NCBI RefSeq assembly: GCF_020080835.1
Contig: NC_058167.1
Coordinates: 5,996,459 to 6,060,458 of the forward strand
Length of the DNA: 64,000 bases
Direction of reading: 5' to 3'
DNA from: Cotesia glomerata
Taxonomy: Eukaryota > Arthropoda > Insecta > Hymenoptera > Braconidae
This document shows, piece after piece, positions 1 through 11,965 of this stretch (the stretch's first letter is position 1; each line of letters begins with the position of its first letter). The notes under the pieces are model-generated. The model made no database searches. It was given only the letters and a program-made list of their open reading frames with translations, and had not been told where the DNA came from. A program made the position numbers and the translations under genes.

Positions 1-42
1 CTTCCCGTAAGCGCAAGTTCACTGAACTTCATGACGTCGTGA

Positions 43-212
43 TACCGCCATTGCTGGGAATTTATTATCTCCTCGTGTCGATGCTTCGTCTTTTTGTGTA
101 TCGCCCTCCCGTCACGATGCGTTCTACTAGTGAGTAGTTCTTCTAATTTCATCTGCATGCTCAACGTTACGACAGTTATGTTCCAAAATTATTTGCTATG
201 GGAACAATACTC
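43..212 (+). other. Candidate upstream exon with a CAG|GTAGGT splice donor
   Basis: A comparatively GC-rich segment has an open frame from position 43 to a consensus donor (CAG|GTAGGT) at 212/213. In-frame ATGs lie at 157 and 178. The frame ends in phase 1. If the ABCG exon downstream uses the second AG of its acceptor (41858-41859), the frames join with no stop. The encoded residues after ATG 157 (19 codons) match nothing I recognise, and the N-terminus of ABCG proteins is poorly conserved. It could equally be a 5' UTR exon of another gene. Only the ORF, donor and phase support it. Confidence 0.25.
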
Positions 213-1487
213 AGGTAGGTTTACCTTATAATTAATATTATTGACTAACTATTTATTCATTCTACATAATTATTTATTATATTGTGGTAAATAATTTAAT
301 GAAGATACGTAAATCATTAATACATTACCGGGTCATGGATGATTCATTAACTTTATAGTGCGTTATTTGTCGTTTTATCGTTCCCCTCTAATTCCCGCGA
401 CAGATTCATGTGTTTTCTCGGAAATTTATTAGAAAGTTACGTACAAATGTGACAACTACGGTAAAACATTAGACGTGAAGATATTACTGGTTAGTTAGAT
501 TCTTTTTCAGTATTTTTTTTTGTTTTATCCATACTAGATAACTGAATTGCTAAGATGTTCTCAATATTTAGCTTCAAAATATGTGATTATGATTAATTAG
601 AACTTTTTTAGTATAATATTTTAAATTTGAACGATACTAACGTCATTTAAAGAAAATAATACGTGATAATGACAATAAGTACGAGATATCGTTTCGTGTA
701 CCGTTGATTTACATTCTATTTTCGAGTTTGAATTTATAAAAGTGATGTATATGGCGTGCGATTTTTGACAAAAGATTTAACAATTATAAGGATCAATCTT
801 CAATCCATTATATGCATAGTAGTGACGGAATCTAATTAGTAAGAAAGTTATTGAATAAAAATAAAGTAATTTATTTTCATTAAAAATTATAACTCAACAT
901 TTTGGCGAAAAATTGAAGGAAAAAAACCCAAAGCACTAAAATTAAATCATGAAAATGAAAAATTTTTAAAGCTTTGGATTTGAAATTTAATAAAATACAG
1001 CTTCCTCATTATTTCCGATTACGAGCAATAATAGAGAAGAGTATATGATTGATTTTACTTCCCTTAAAAATTTTTTTATCATAGTCCCTTAATTTTTAAT
1101 CTAATGGGCCTATTTGATTGAGGGATCATTCAAAGTTTTGTGCTGAGGGTTACTGGGTACGTCATTGTTATTTTCGCATTATATTTTTTAAAACATAAAT
1201 AGCTTAAATATTAATTGTTCAAAAATTTCGTGATAAAGCAATAAGGTTGAAGTGCCGTTTGAGGCCAGCAGTGTACCTTTTTTGCCACTTTATTTTCAAA
1301 CTATTGTATAAATATTTCTATAAGCGCAAGACTTTATGAATTCAATTCGTATAAATGTACTAATTCATAAGTTTTATAAAAATTCTACTTGAATAGTTAA
1401 AATTTTACAAATTCACTAAAATATCAAGTGGCCAAAAATGGTTCTAAGATGGCCAAAACCGGTACTTCTAACCAATATGTTTTAATT
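213..1487. other. AT-rich non-coding stretch
   Basis: I see no plausible coding exon, RNA gene or recognisable repeat here. If the first-exon candidate is right, this is the start of an intron. Confidence 0.5.
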
Positions 1488-1624
1488 TTTTTAACTTCCC
1501 GCTAAGAAAATTGAAAATTTTAAAAAATCAGGAAGTAATTGGTTTTTCCCCGTTTTTAAGAAATTGTGTTTTCATCAGATCTAGACGTTTTGAGGTCCTA
1601 GGAAGCTTTCCTGACGATTTTTAC

Positions 1625-1667
<43 letters not shown>

Positions 1668-2283
1668 TGCGATTTGATTGTGATTGGCGCCATTCGAAAG
1701 GACTTGACCAAACTTAGATTTTGAATACAATTTGGACCGATTCGTACTGGTAGATTTTGAGAAATCTAAAAAAAACTACGAAAAAAATTTTTTCTTAGTG
1801 AGATTTTTTTGGAATAACTTTCAAACGGCTTAACAAATCGATTTCGAAAACTAATCAATCCTTAAAATCAAAAAATCACGTCGATCGTCGCCGGGCCAGT
1901 CAAAATCGGTTGATTCGTTCGTGAGTTATCGTCGTCGAAAAACTCCGGAAAAGAGTGAATTTATCAAATTTCTCCAAAATTTACGGTCTGGTCAATTTTT
2001 GTTTAAAAGTAAATCATAGGATTCGAAAAACGGCGTCGAAAGCTACTATTTGCCTGAAAATCGGTTTATTCATTCAAAAGTAATTGCAGTTTGTAAATTT
2101 AAAGAATAGTATTTTATTAAATTTCTCTCAAACTTTTGAGCTCTTCGAGCTCAAAAGCATAGAACAGCTAACTCTTTGAGCTTGAACAGCTCAAAAACGT
2201 TATAAGTGCAATTTTAAGCGCTTGGGTACGGAATTAGCGGGAAGTTGCAGGGATGGTCTTTAGGGTCAACCGTTTTCCTAATT
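1488..2283 (+). repeat. Interspersed repeat family G, copy 1, with (GT)n at 1625-1663
   Basis: This unclassified non-coding family recurs about ten times in the window. It opens with a small hairpin (AACTTCCCGCTAAG ... CAGGAAGTAATTGG), passes a conserved block (TTTTGAGGTCCTAGGAAGC), then a (TG)n tract, then a long part rich in TTTTGAGAAATCT, CGATCGATT-like and GAGCTC words. It closes with TTAGCGGGAAGTTGCAGGGATGG and TTTAGGGTCAACCG. The start AACTTCCCGCTAA and the end TTAGCGGGAAGTT are inverted repeats. This copy has no LINE insertion. Confidence 0.75.
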
Positions 2284-3300
2284 TTTTTTCCTCTATTTGA
2301 TGTTAGTAATTGAAATATAACAAATAAATGTCGGTTACTTCACACCAAATCATTTACTTTGAAAAACATGTATTTAATTTAATTTTTTAACTAATTATCA
2401 GCCCGATAGATTTTAAGAAATCGCAAAAATCAAATTAAAAAAAAAAAAAAATGTTTTTATGAAATAACTTTTAAACTGCTGTATCGATGAATTCAAAAAT
2501 CTAATCAGCTTGAAATTGATTGATCCGTTCAAGAGATCACTACCCAAAATTATCAAAAACTGAACTTCCTCAACTACTGGATTTTCGAGCTTGAAATGTA
2601 GCATAGATGTATTTATGAGCTCAAAAAACTTAAAACTTAGTAATAAGCAAATTTTTTAGCGTTTTGAGCTCGAATATTGCAGGAAGTTTTAGTCAACTGT
2701 TTTTCAATGTTGTTTTCTTATATTACCTTATTTCTTTCTTAATTTATAAATGTTTCATAAAAATATTATTATTATATGTAGGCTAAATAATGTAGCAAAT
2801 AAAATTATTCTGTCACTTGACTTACTGATTCCTTGTGAAATAAAATATTCCTTTATTTTTTAAATACTTTGTTCCCATAGATAATTTTAAAAATTTCGAG
2901 AAGCTTAATTACACCTCGACTTGATATCTATTTTGAGTTAACGAGAAATTTTTGATTTTGGAAGCAAAAAGAAAATAGTTGATTTTCTGGCTCCACTCTA
3001 AAATTTTTATTTATGAATGTACCTCTCAATTTTAATCACATAAAAGTATTTATTGATTTATAATACCGTTAAATACTTCATACATGTATATATCTTCATT
3101 ATCTAGTCATCAGCCTTATAGCGAAACCTCAACGCAAATTTTTTAATGAGTAATTGGTAGGAGGAGAATTCTGAGCAAGTTAAAATAATTTCAAAGAAAG
3201 AGTCATACAGTGCGTAATCTTATAGCTATCGTATTGTAGTTGTTTACGTTATGATAATCATGTTATTCATAAATAAAAATAAGGGTTAACCTAATAAAAA
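2284..3300. other. AT-rich spacer with a degenerate G-family remnant (about 2390-2705)
   Basis: At 2390-2705 the G-family word order (ATTTTAAGAAATC, CTAATCAGCTT, GAGCTC words, TTGCAGGAAGTTT, TCAACTGTTTT) is recognisable but heavily mutated. The remainder, to the (AT)n tract at 3303-3358, shows nothing I can assign. Confidence 0.5.
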
Positions 3301-3303
3301 ATA

Positions 3304-3358
<55 letters not shown>

Positions 3359-3360
<2 letters not shown>

Positions 3361-5477
3361 GGTATTCCATGCCAAATCGACCACTTTTGAACCTTACCCC
3401 TTTAGATTTCGCTGAAAATTTTTTACCTTTTTCTACTCGATGAAAGACGTTTTTCAGAATTTTTCAAATTTTTTATCCAACCCAAAAAAAGTTATGAAGC
3501 TTTCAAAAAAATGGCTCTTTTATTTTCAAATAGCCATAACTCTCTCAAAATTGACCTTTCGAGACGTTTTTTTTTCAAATTTTTTTTTTTAATTGAATTT
3601 TTCGAAAAAATAAATAAAAAAAATTTAACATGATCGCTTCTATGAAATAGTCGCGTTTTTTTGTATAAAATCGTTATTTTTCGAAGTTCGTCATTCTCAA
3701 TTTTTTTTTTTTTTTCAAAAAAAACTTCAATCAATTCTACAATTATCCCCGTGTATCCCAGAGTGGGCCGATTTTTTTTTCTATTTTTTTTATTTAGTTG
3801 AAAAAAAAATTTTCAACATTTTAAAAATGCAGAAATTTTTTTTTTCATAAATATTATTTATATAACATAATTAATGTAATTATATGATTTTAAGGTATTA
3901 TATTCTCTATATATTGTCCAAATTTACCATTATAATTACTAGGATTAATGATTGATGCAGTTAACATTTAATGACTCGAAAATAATGCAACAAATTATTT
4001 ATTAATTTCTTCTTTGGCGTTTAAATATTTTACAAATTCTGTATTTATTCGAGTTAGAAAAGTTTTTAACGCACAAACAACCATTTTTGTCGGGAATTAC
4101 ACAGTGTAGTTGTTGAGTTCCTACAATTGGTTTTGTTTTCAAAAATCGTTCATTTAAATCATCAACTGCTGTATTATAATCCTTTTCTGGTGAAAAGTTG
4201 ACGATAATATTTGGCAAGTTGTCCGAATCAGAAATCCATTCAAAAAGTCCTACAGGTGTCGTTATTTGTTTATCAACCGCGAGTTGGAGACTTGCTCTTG
4301 CTGCAAGTCGTTTGAGGATGCCACCAATACCATCACACGGGCCTTTGCCATGGGCAGTCGCAAAAAAATGCCATTCAGCAGGAATATCAAAATCATCTTC
4401 ATGATAATATAAATTCACAAAGTTTTTAAAGTTTTTAAATTGTTGAGGAGCCCCATCAGAAAAATAATAAACCTTGTTACAACGTTCAGGAAGACTTTTT
4501 TACATAATCAGTAATTATTTTCATGAAAACATGTACAGCAATATCATCGCGATGTTTACACCGGCTGCGTTGTTTAATTGAAGCCATTATGTGGTGATCA
4601 CATTATCGCAATAAATGTAGATTGGTACTATCAAAATAATAAACACCCTCAAAAAAGAATAGATCAGAGGAAAATGTTCATAAACTAGAGATTTTTTACT
4701 TAACAAACGTAATGGCAAAAATATTTTATTCAACTCTATGAAGCACAAAAGATTTATAGGTTATGTTTTAGATCTCAATATAAAAGAGCCGTATATATTT
4801 TATAAATTAGAACATACTCTAGTAAACTGGCTGTAGGTAAGTCTGTAATTATCATGCCCTAGGTTATCGATCGTATTGACGTATTAAAATTTGAATCTTA
4901 ATCGTTGTAATGGTAAATTTGGACAATATATAGAGAATATAATACCTTAAAATCATATAATTACATTAATTATGTTATATAAATAATATTTATGAAAAAA
5001 AAAATTTCTGCATTTTTAAAATGTTGAAAATTTTTTTTTCAACTAAATAAAAAAAATAGAAAAAAAAATCGGCCCACTCTGGGATACACGGGGATAATTG
5101 TAGAATTGATTGAAGTTTTTTTTGAAAAAAAAAAAAAAAAATTGAGAATGACGAACTTCGAAAAATAACGATTTTATACAAAAAAACGCGATTATTTCAT
5201 AGAAGCGATCATGTTAAATTTTTTTTATTTATTTTTTCGAAAAATTCAATTAAAAACAAAAATTTGAAAAAACGTCCCGAAAGGTCAATTTTTGAGAGAG
5301 TTATGGCTATTTGAAAATAAAAGAGCCATTTTTTGAAAGCTTCATAACTTTTTGGGTTGGATAAAAAATTTGAAAAATTCTGAAAACGTCTTTCATCGAG
5401 TAGAAACAGGTAAAAAATTTTCAGCGAAATCTAAAGGGGTAAGGTTCAAAAGTGGTCGATTTGGCATGGAATACCCC
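3359..5477. mobile_element. DNA transposon T1 with ~570-bp inverted terminal repeats, inserted in (TA)n
   Basis: The left arm (3359-3932) and right arm (4908-5477) are near-perfect reverse complements. They begin GGGGTATTCCATGCCAAATC and end GATTTGGCATGGAATACCCC. Both ends sit in (TA)n tracts, as expected for TA target choice. The 975-bp interior holds a broken gene on the minus strand. The arms carry long A and T runs. The terminal sequence differs from the neighbouring T2 and T3, but all three share long arms, TA targets and small transposon-type genes. I cannot name its superfamily. Confidence 0.85.
4002..4587 (-). pseudogene. Transposase-like C-terminal fragment in T1 (SDG ... HGKGPCDGIGG type), frameshifted
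   Basis: Reading leftward from an ATG at 4587, the frame gives about 28 codons. It breaks at an A-run near 4500 (one extra base) and resumes to a stop at 4002. The protein has YYFSDGAPQQFKN, then after about 20 residues WHFFATAHGKGPCDGIGG, then LKRLAARASLQ. I know this motif order from unannotated, repeat-borne insect and cnidarian proteins. The spaced acidic residues and the His suggest an RNase H-like catalytic core, but this is inference. With one frameshift and a short length (about 190 residues over both frames) the copy is dead or a fragment. It may be the C-terminal partner of the proteins in T2 and T3. Confidence 0.6.
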
Positions 5478-5532
5478 ATATATATATATATATATATCTA
5501 TCTATCTATCTATCTATATATGTATATATATA
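5478..5532. repeat. (TA)n / (TCTA)n simple repeat between T1 and T2
   Basis: A TA tract with four TCTA units separates the right end of T1 from the left end of T2. It is the shared landing site of the two transposons. Confidence 0.9.
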
Positions 5533-8325
5533 TTAGGGTGCTTTTTTTTTTGCGACTATTTTTTTTTTTCGTTTCCATCCCGAAATTTTGTTGGAAATAC
5601 ACCCAAAAAAATTCCCTGAAAGTTTGAGCCCTTAATATTAATATTAAGTACTCCTACACAGCGTGTGAAGATTTCCCATTTGAAATATACGAGAACTTTC
5701 ATTTTTTTTTTTTAAATTTCTATAGCTCAGTGGCATTTCATAGCATCACTTTGACCATGGACGGGTTTTTTTCAGAATTGAATGCTCTACAAAAGTGTCC
5801 ATTGTCGCGAAGTCGTAACTCATACTGGCGGGGTAGTACGGACCACCAAACCGAATTTTTTATAGAATTCTTGTTTTTTCACTCATTATCTCATAAACAA
5901 CAAGACATACAGAAAAAATGTTAATGATAATTTTGTAGGAAATTCAATTCTCTACAAAAAAGGTCCTTAGCACCAAATCACTAAGATCGATATTTTCTGA
6001 GATATTAATCATTGAAGTTTACGTAGCATTGAATTTCCACAAAATGTTGAATCAAATCTTAAAAATAATGATTTTTTATTCGTATCATAATTATAATTAG
6101 TAATTACTTATTGATTAAGTTACAAATTTAACGTAAAAATTTTTAATTGTATTTTTCTGAAGTTTTTATTTTTAAATAAATTTCTCATTTAAATCACCCC
6201 ATAATATTTGAATTTATCATTTAATAATTCAATTTCAATGAAATTCTAGATAAAAATATATTGTGTATGATCATTACGAATAATATAGGATGTTTCTTTG
6301 TTGCTGTGTATTGTGATACTGATTAATTGCGGTTTATTTTTCTTGCTCTGGTAGTACTACTGAGCTTTCACTTGACCTTGAATGCGTTCAACAAATCTCC
6401 CTTTAATTGCAGCGCTTTCTTTGTTTTCGCGTACTAATCCCGCGAGAGTAAGAACAAAGCTTAGTGGGCATTGATCAGTGTGACGCCGTTGTATGTATAC
6501 TTTGTTAAATTTGAGGTTAGGTCGACTTTAACCATCATTAAAATGAGTGAAAAAATTGGTAATAAAACTTGGAATTATTTAATTGGATTTGAAAGAAGCC
6601 AAATAAATAATAATAAGCTGCCTTCGTATCGTGACTTACTAAATTTTTTTATGTATAAACATCAGTCTTTAAAATTAACTATTCGAAATAGTGCTACTAG
6701 TGTTATTAACGATACTAATACTATTCGGGCTAGTTTCAAGATTCCAACTATACGTCCTCAGCACAGTCTTACGAAGTTGGAAAAATTTTATGCCGAATAT
6801 ATAAAAGTGAAGACACATCACAAGAGGGAAAAAAATCGAAAGCACAAAAACAGAATGTTGAAAAGTTTAACCAAAACTAGATAAATTGTTCGATATTTCG
6901 AATTCCACAATGGTTAAGAATTTGCCAAAAGAGCAGCAACAATTTCTGAATGAGTGTCAAAAAGGGAAAACCAATCTTCACTCGCCCGTTACTAATTTCT
7001 TGCCGGTGGAAACTTTTCAGAATAAATCTGACACTGAACAGGAGATAACAAATGAAGATAATGAGAATAATACAGACGAAATTGGTTAGTTTCTTCTCAC
7101 ATACAACTATAAATTATCAAGCTCAACAATCAATCATTTTTAATAATCGAAAACAATTTCTTATAATTTAGACTCATATTTTTTCTACTTACTTGTAAAA
7201 TTTAATTCGCATTAAAATTCTAATTTTCTTAACCTCATTTTCTGAAAATTGAATTCTATATAATTTTTCAATATTTTAAAATTTGTTTCTAGATTCATAA
7301 CTTTTTTTCTAATTATTAGTCTATCATTTTTGGTAAAATTTCTATCAAGTAAATCTAAATAAGTGAGATAAATCAAAATTTATTCAATTTTGACAAAAAT
7401 TTTGACTTGAATAAAAAAAAAATTTGTTTTCGATTTTTTTGCAGTCGAAAATTCCCACGCTATTAAAAAATTAAAGTCTCTGTAACCAATAAATTTAAAA
7501 CACATATATATCATTTTGTCTTATTTTTATTGGGGAAAATTGACGGAAACTCAATTCAAAGAATATCTTTGCTTCTGGATAACAGAAGCTGAATATAAAA
7601 TTTGAAAAATATTTGAATCGATTGGGTTTATTTATTTAATTCTGAAAAAATTGTTTTAGGCATGAAATTATCGCAACATTCGATGCCAGCAAGTTTTTGT
7701 AGTCTATCATCAAATTCCAGTGGGTTGAAACGAACATATTCTGATTTTGAGGATGAACTCCCTGTACCTCCTAAAAAGAAAAAAATCAATATTTTTAAGA
7801 TTTGATTCAACATTTTGTGGAAATTCAATGCTAGGTAAACTTCAATGATTAATATCTCAGAAAATATCGATCTTAGTGATTTGGTGCTGAGGACCTTTTT
7901 TGTAGAGAATTGAATTTCCTACAAAATTATCATTTACATTTTTTCTGTATGTCTTGTTGTTTATGAGATAATGAGTGAAAAAACAAGAATTCTATAAAAA
8001 ATTCGGTTTGGCGGTCCGTACTACCCCGCCAGTATGTGTTACGACTTCGCGACAATGGACACTTTTGTAGAACATTTAATTCTGAAAAAAACCCGTCCAT
8101 GGTCAAAGCGATGCTATGAAATGCCACTGAGCTATAGAAATTTAAAAAAAAAAAATGAAAGTTCTCGTATAATTCAAATGGGAAATCTTCACACGCTGTG
8201 TAGGAGTACTTAATATTAATATTAAGGGCTCAAACTTTCAGGGAATTTTTTTGGGTGTATTTCCAACAAAATTTCGGGATGGAAGCGAAAAAAAAAAATA
8301 GTCGCAAAAAAAAAAAGCACCCTAA
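5533..8325. mobile_element. DNA transposon T2 with ~545-bp inverted terminal repeats and TA duplication
   Basis: The ends read TTAGGGTGCTTTTTTTT and AAAAAAAAGCACCCTAA and are flanked by TA on both sides. The arms run 5533-about 6078 and about 7783-8325, with near-perfect inverse identity. The interior has one gene on the + strand whose last exon runs into the right arm. T2 and T3 share the terminal word TTAGGGTG and lie 14 bp apart, separated only by TA repeats. Confidence 0.88.
6543..7805 (+). pseudogene. T2-encoded DNA-binding or transposase-like protein, two exons, one frameshift
   Basis: Exon 1 runs from ATG 6543 to 7084 and exon 2 from 7660 to TGA 7805. The donor is ATTG|GTTAGT and the acceptor TTGTTTTAG|GC, and the phases agree. 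Exon 1 breaks near 6876, where one extra A ends the frame and a shift continues it (residues LDKLFDIS). The start (NYLIGFE, then LPSYRDLLNFFMYKHQ) is clearly homologous to the T3 protein (NLVGFE, LPMNRDVLCLFFYKHR), as is the LFDIS/LFDIA block. The tail ends PPKKKKINIFKI, a likely nuclear localisation signal. I do not recognise the family by name. It probably represents the N-terminal part of a transposase or an accessory DNA-binding protein. Confidence 0.65.
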
Positions 8326-8339
8326 TATATATATATATA

Positions 8340-11300
8340 TTAGGGTGTGCCAAAAAAAGACGATATTTTTTTTTTTTCACTCTTAGCCCAAAATATGATA
8401 GGATATGTCTAAACAAAAATTCTGTCAAAAGGCCATCTCTTAATTTCAATTTTAAGAGCTCCTTCATCGAACTTTAAGTTTTCCCATATAAATAACATGG
8501 AAAGTACGGTCTTAAACAGTATTTTACCCTGCAAGCTGTGAAGAAAATTTTTTTTGATAAAATGAATGATTGGACCTTTTTAAGCATTAAATTTCTAAGA
8601 AAAAATTTCATTGAGTCATAAATCAATCGTCATTATTTAAGTTTTTACGGATCTTTGAAATTTGAATTTTTTGAAAATTTTACGTTTTTTGCATTTAACA
8701 GCCAAACTATTGGAGATAGAAAAAAAAATTAAATAGCAATTTTGTAGTTCGTTTGATGCTCTATAACAAAGTTTTAACAATTTTTGTATAATCAATAACA
8801 AAAAAGCTACAGACCTACAAAGTTTTGTTTTTATTATTTTTCACTTTTTTCAATTGAACTATCGATGATATAGAACAAAAAATTTAGTATATCAAATTTG
8901 CAACAAAATTGTATAGGTGAGATTTTTCGTATTATTGATAGTTAAAAGTTACAGGCTCAACAAATTCTATTTTTATGATTTTTCATCTATATCATGTAGT
9001 ATATCAATAATATATATAAAAATTAATAAGAAATATAAAGTACATTCAATTTTTACAAATTCTATGCTTGGTAAACTTTTATATACTGTCTGCAGTTCAA
9101 TATCGTTACAATATTATTGTTACTTCAGTAATGTTTTGCGTTAAAGAAATATTCAATGAATACAAATTGAGTGATTATCGAGACAAATGGTTAATTTTTT
9201 AATCAGCAAGATTGAGATTCCTAAATCAAAAATTGTTTACTAAATTCCAGTAAGAATCAGAAAAACTACAATAAGAATTTGTGAAATAGAACCCTCCTTC
9301 AAGTTGATTACTATGACTAGATTATTATAATTTTGGTTCATGATAAAATTTACACGATTAGATTAAATAATGATGATAATAAATTTATAATCACTTAATA
9401 ATGACTTCTTCAGCTAAGAAATGAAATTGATGAAAAGTTTTATCAAATTAACTTTTTATTGCAACATTGCTAATTAAAATAAATTTTTTCTCTCAGTGTA
9501 GATTATAAAAATAGAACAAAAAACACCTATCTAATATACCTGTTAGATCAATCTCGTTAATGTCTGAGTTTGTTTCTGTACTTTCCACTTGAACAACATT
9601 CAAGTTATTATCTAGGCAAATAGTTGCTGTACTTAGCACTTCTTGAACATCGGTAGCGTTTTTTTAACAACTGGCTAGTTTTACAGATGTGCCGACTATC
9701 AATCAGAATTCTTTTTTGAGGAGAATTCAGAATCTGTAAAGCATTCTGCGGTGCAATATCAAATAACCGATCAAGAGAATCTCTGAAATTTTTTTCAACT
9801 AATAGTTTAGCTGGAGATCTTTTTCGAGCTTTATTCACTTGAGTTATTTGCCAATCTTTGTACAATTTTTCAATTTTTACGATTGTATTATGTGAGTTGT
9901 TTGCAGGCAATGAAAACTTATTCCACACCTTACTAACCTCAAAAAGAACAAGTTTAGCACTTTCGCGGATAATTCGTTTTTCTGTTCTATGTTTGTAGAA
10001 AAACAAACATAAAACGTCACGATTCATCGGTAATTTTAAATTATTTAAATTTTTCGATTCGAAGCCAACTAAGTTGATGTATTTTCTTTGATTAGTTTTA
10101 CTAGACATTGTTTTTTTTTCCAAAAAGTATAATTGTTGTTATTACATAAATAACTCTTAAAAAACCAACCTCAATTGAAGACTAATTAAAACGAAAGACA
10201 ATAGAATTCACTAATTGGCGTTCTCCCGGGGAAAATTTATCAATTAAGCGGTAAAACAATAAATGCTTAGAGGGCGTTAAATGCGAATTCCTTAGGATAA
10301 TTTGAATTTAAATTTGAATATTGGCAGCAATAACAACTTCATTTTTATAGAAAACACATAGTTCAATGCAAATATTAATATTTATAGAAACATAAACATA
10401 AAATATTGAGAATTTATTTTTGTGTAATAATTTTTCTGGGTTAAATTGCGATTAATTGATATTGAAAAGGAAACATATTTCTTTAGAGTCTAAATATATA
10501 ATCAAAACTATAAAAAACTTTTTTATCTGTTTTATTTGCAAAGTAATTATAAATTTATTATCATCATTATTTAATCTAATCGTGTATATTTCATCATAAA
10601 CCATAATTATAATAATCTAGTCATAGTAAACAACTTGAAGGAGGGTTCTATTTCACAAATTCTTATTGTAGTTCTTCTGATTCTTACTGGATTTTAGTAA
10701 ACAATTTTTGATCTAGGAACTGCAGACAGTATATAAAGTTTACCAAGCATAAATTTGTAAAAAATTGAATGTACTTTATATTTCTTATTAATTTTATATA
10801 TATATTATTGATATACTACATGATATAGATGAAAAATCATAAAAATAGAATTTGTTGAGCCTGTAACTTTTAACCATCAATAATACGAAAAATCTCACCT
10901 ATACAATTTTGTTGCAAATTTGATATACTAAAAAATTTATACTAAATTTTTTGTTCTATATCATCGATAGTTCAATTGAAAAAAGTGAAAAATAATAAAA
11001 ACAAAACTTTGTAGGTCTGTAGCTTTTTTGTTATTGATTATACAAAAAAAATTGTTAAGAACTTTGTTATAGAGCATCAAACGAACTACAAAATTGCCAT
11101 TTAATTTTTTTTTCTATCTCCAATAGTTTGGCTGTTAAATGCAAAAAACGTAAAATTTTCAAAAAATTCAAATTTCAAAGATCCGTAAAAACTTAAATAA
11201 TGACGATTGATTTATGACTCAATGAAATTTTTTCTCAGAAATTTAATGCTTAAAAAGGTCCAATCATTCATTTTATCAAAAAAAATTTTCTTCACAGCTT

Positions 11301-11493
11301 GCAGGGTAAAATACTGTTTAAGACCGTACTTTCCATGTTATTTATAAGGGAAAACTTAAAGTTCGATGAAGGAGCTCTTAAAATTGAAATTAAGAGATGG
11401 CCTTTTGACAGAATTTTTGTTTAGACATATCCTATCATATTTTGGGCTAAGAGTGAAAAAAAAAAAATATCGTCTTTTTTTGGCACACCCTAA
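8340..11493. mobile_element. DNA transposon T3 with ~0.95-1.05-kb inverted terminal repeats and TA duplication
   Basis: The ends are TTAGGGTGTGCCAAAAAAAG and CTTTTTTTGGCACACCCTAA, flanked by TA. The left arm is 8340-9396 and the right arm 10541-11493. The left arm holds about 110 extra bases (near 9100-9217) relative to the right, so an indel has occurred since the arms were identical. The interior encodes a minus-strand protein related to that of T2. Confidence 0.88.
9540..10123 (-). pseudogene. T3-encoded protein homologous to the T2 product, frameshifted, one exon seen
   Basis: ATGs at 10123 and 10108 open a frame whose start (MSSK, YINLVGFESKNLNNLKLP, RDVLCLFFYKHR) aligns with the T2 protein. 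The central part VKIEKLYKDW matches LTKLEKFYAEY of T2. Near 9665, at an A-run, the frame shifts. The shifted frame continues (LSTATICLDNNLNVV, ETNSDINEIDLTG) to a donor ACAG|GTATAT at 9540, in the same phase as the T2 exon 1 donor, whose product ends NTDEIG. So the T2 and T3 genes share exon structure. I could not place exon 2 with confidence; a short candidate follows TTTCATTTCTTAG on the minus strand near 9417. Confidence 0.6.
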
Positions 11494-11822
11494 TATATAT
11501 ATATATACAATCCAGATGATATTTATACCTTACCAGATCAAGTAGATAAAAATTTTAACAATTAAAAAATATGATGTTATAGAGGGAACTTTAACAGTTG
11601 CTTTTCAAAAAGTTAGACACGTATAGAATACTAGTAAATTTGTTTCTCATTGAAAAGCCTTAAAGAAGGAAAGAATGTTGACGAAACGTTGGTGGTAAAA
11701 TAAAAAAGTTTCACATACGATTAATTTTTTATCTTTTCCTTCAAGTCACGTATATTAACTATATAATGGACTTTAACATATATATATATATATAGATATA
11801 TAGATATATATAGATATATATA
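11494..11822. other. (TA)n tracts and unassigned AT-rich spacer
   Basis: (TA)n at 11494-11507 and about 11778-11822 enclose roughly 270 bp with no gene. The segment GACGAAACGTTGGTGGTAAA near 11693 resembles the 3' part of Penelope-like or ribozyme-bearing elements, but too little remains to call it. Confidence 0.4.
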
Positions 11823-11932
11823 TCTATACTACTATATAAATCTATTGACTCTGTCTGTACATTCAATTTTTTCATATAATTTTGTGATAAATAATCGTTT
11901 TATGATGCGCTGATTCACATCCAACTTTTTTT

Positions 11933-11965
<33 letters not shown>

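Noticed and set aside
1511..1717. Open frames across (GT)n and (TA)n tracts (also 13046-13437, 40145-40447, 54049-54240, 58002-58324)
   Set aside because: The predicted peptides are Cys-Val, Thr-His or Ile-Tyr repeats encoded by microsatellites, with no start context or conserved flanks.
3492..3734. Lys/Phe-rich ORFs in the T1 arms (also 4990-5181, 8222-8467)
   Set aside because: They are composition effects of A and T runs in the inverted arms, present in inverse in the other arm.
11640..11760. Penelope-like or hammerhead-ribozyme 3' end
   Set aside because: GAAACGTTGG and a following TAAA are suggestive, but the conserved ribozyme core and any GIY-YIG or RT frame are absent.
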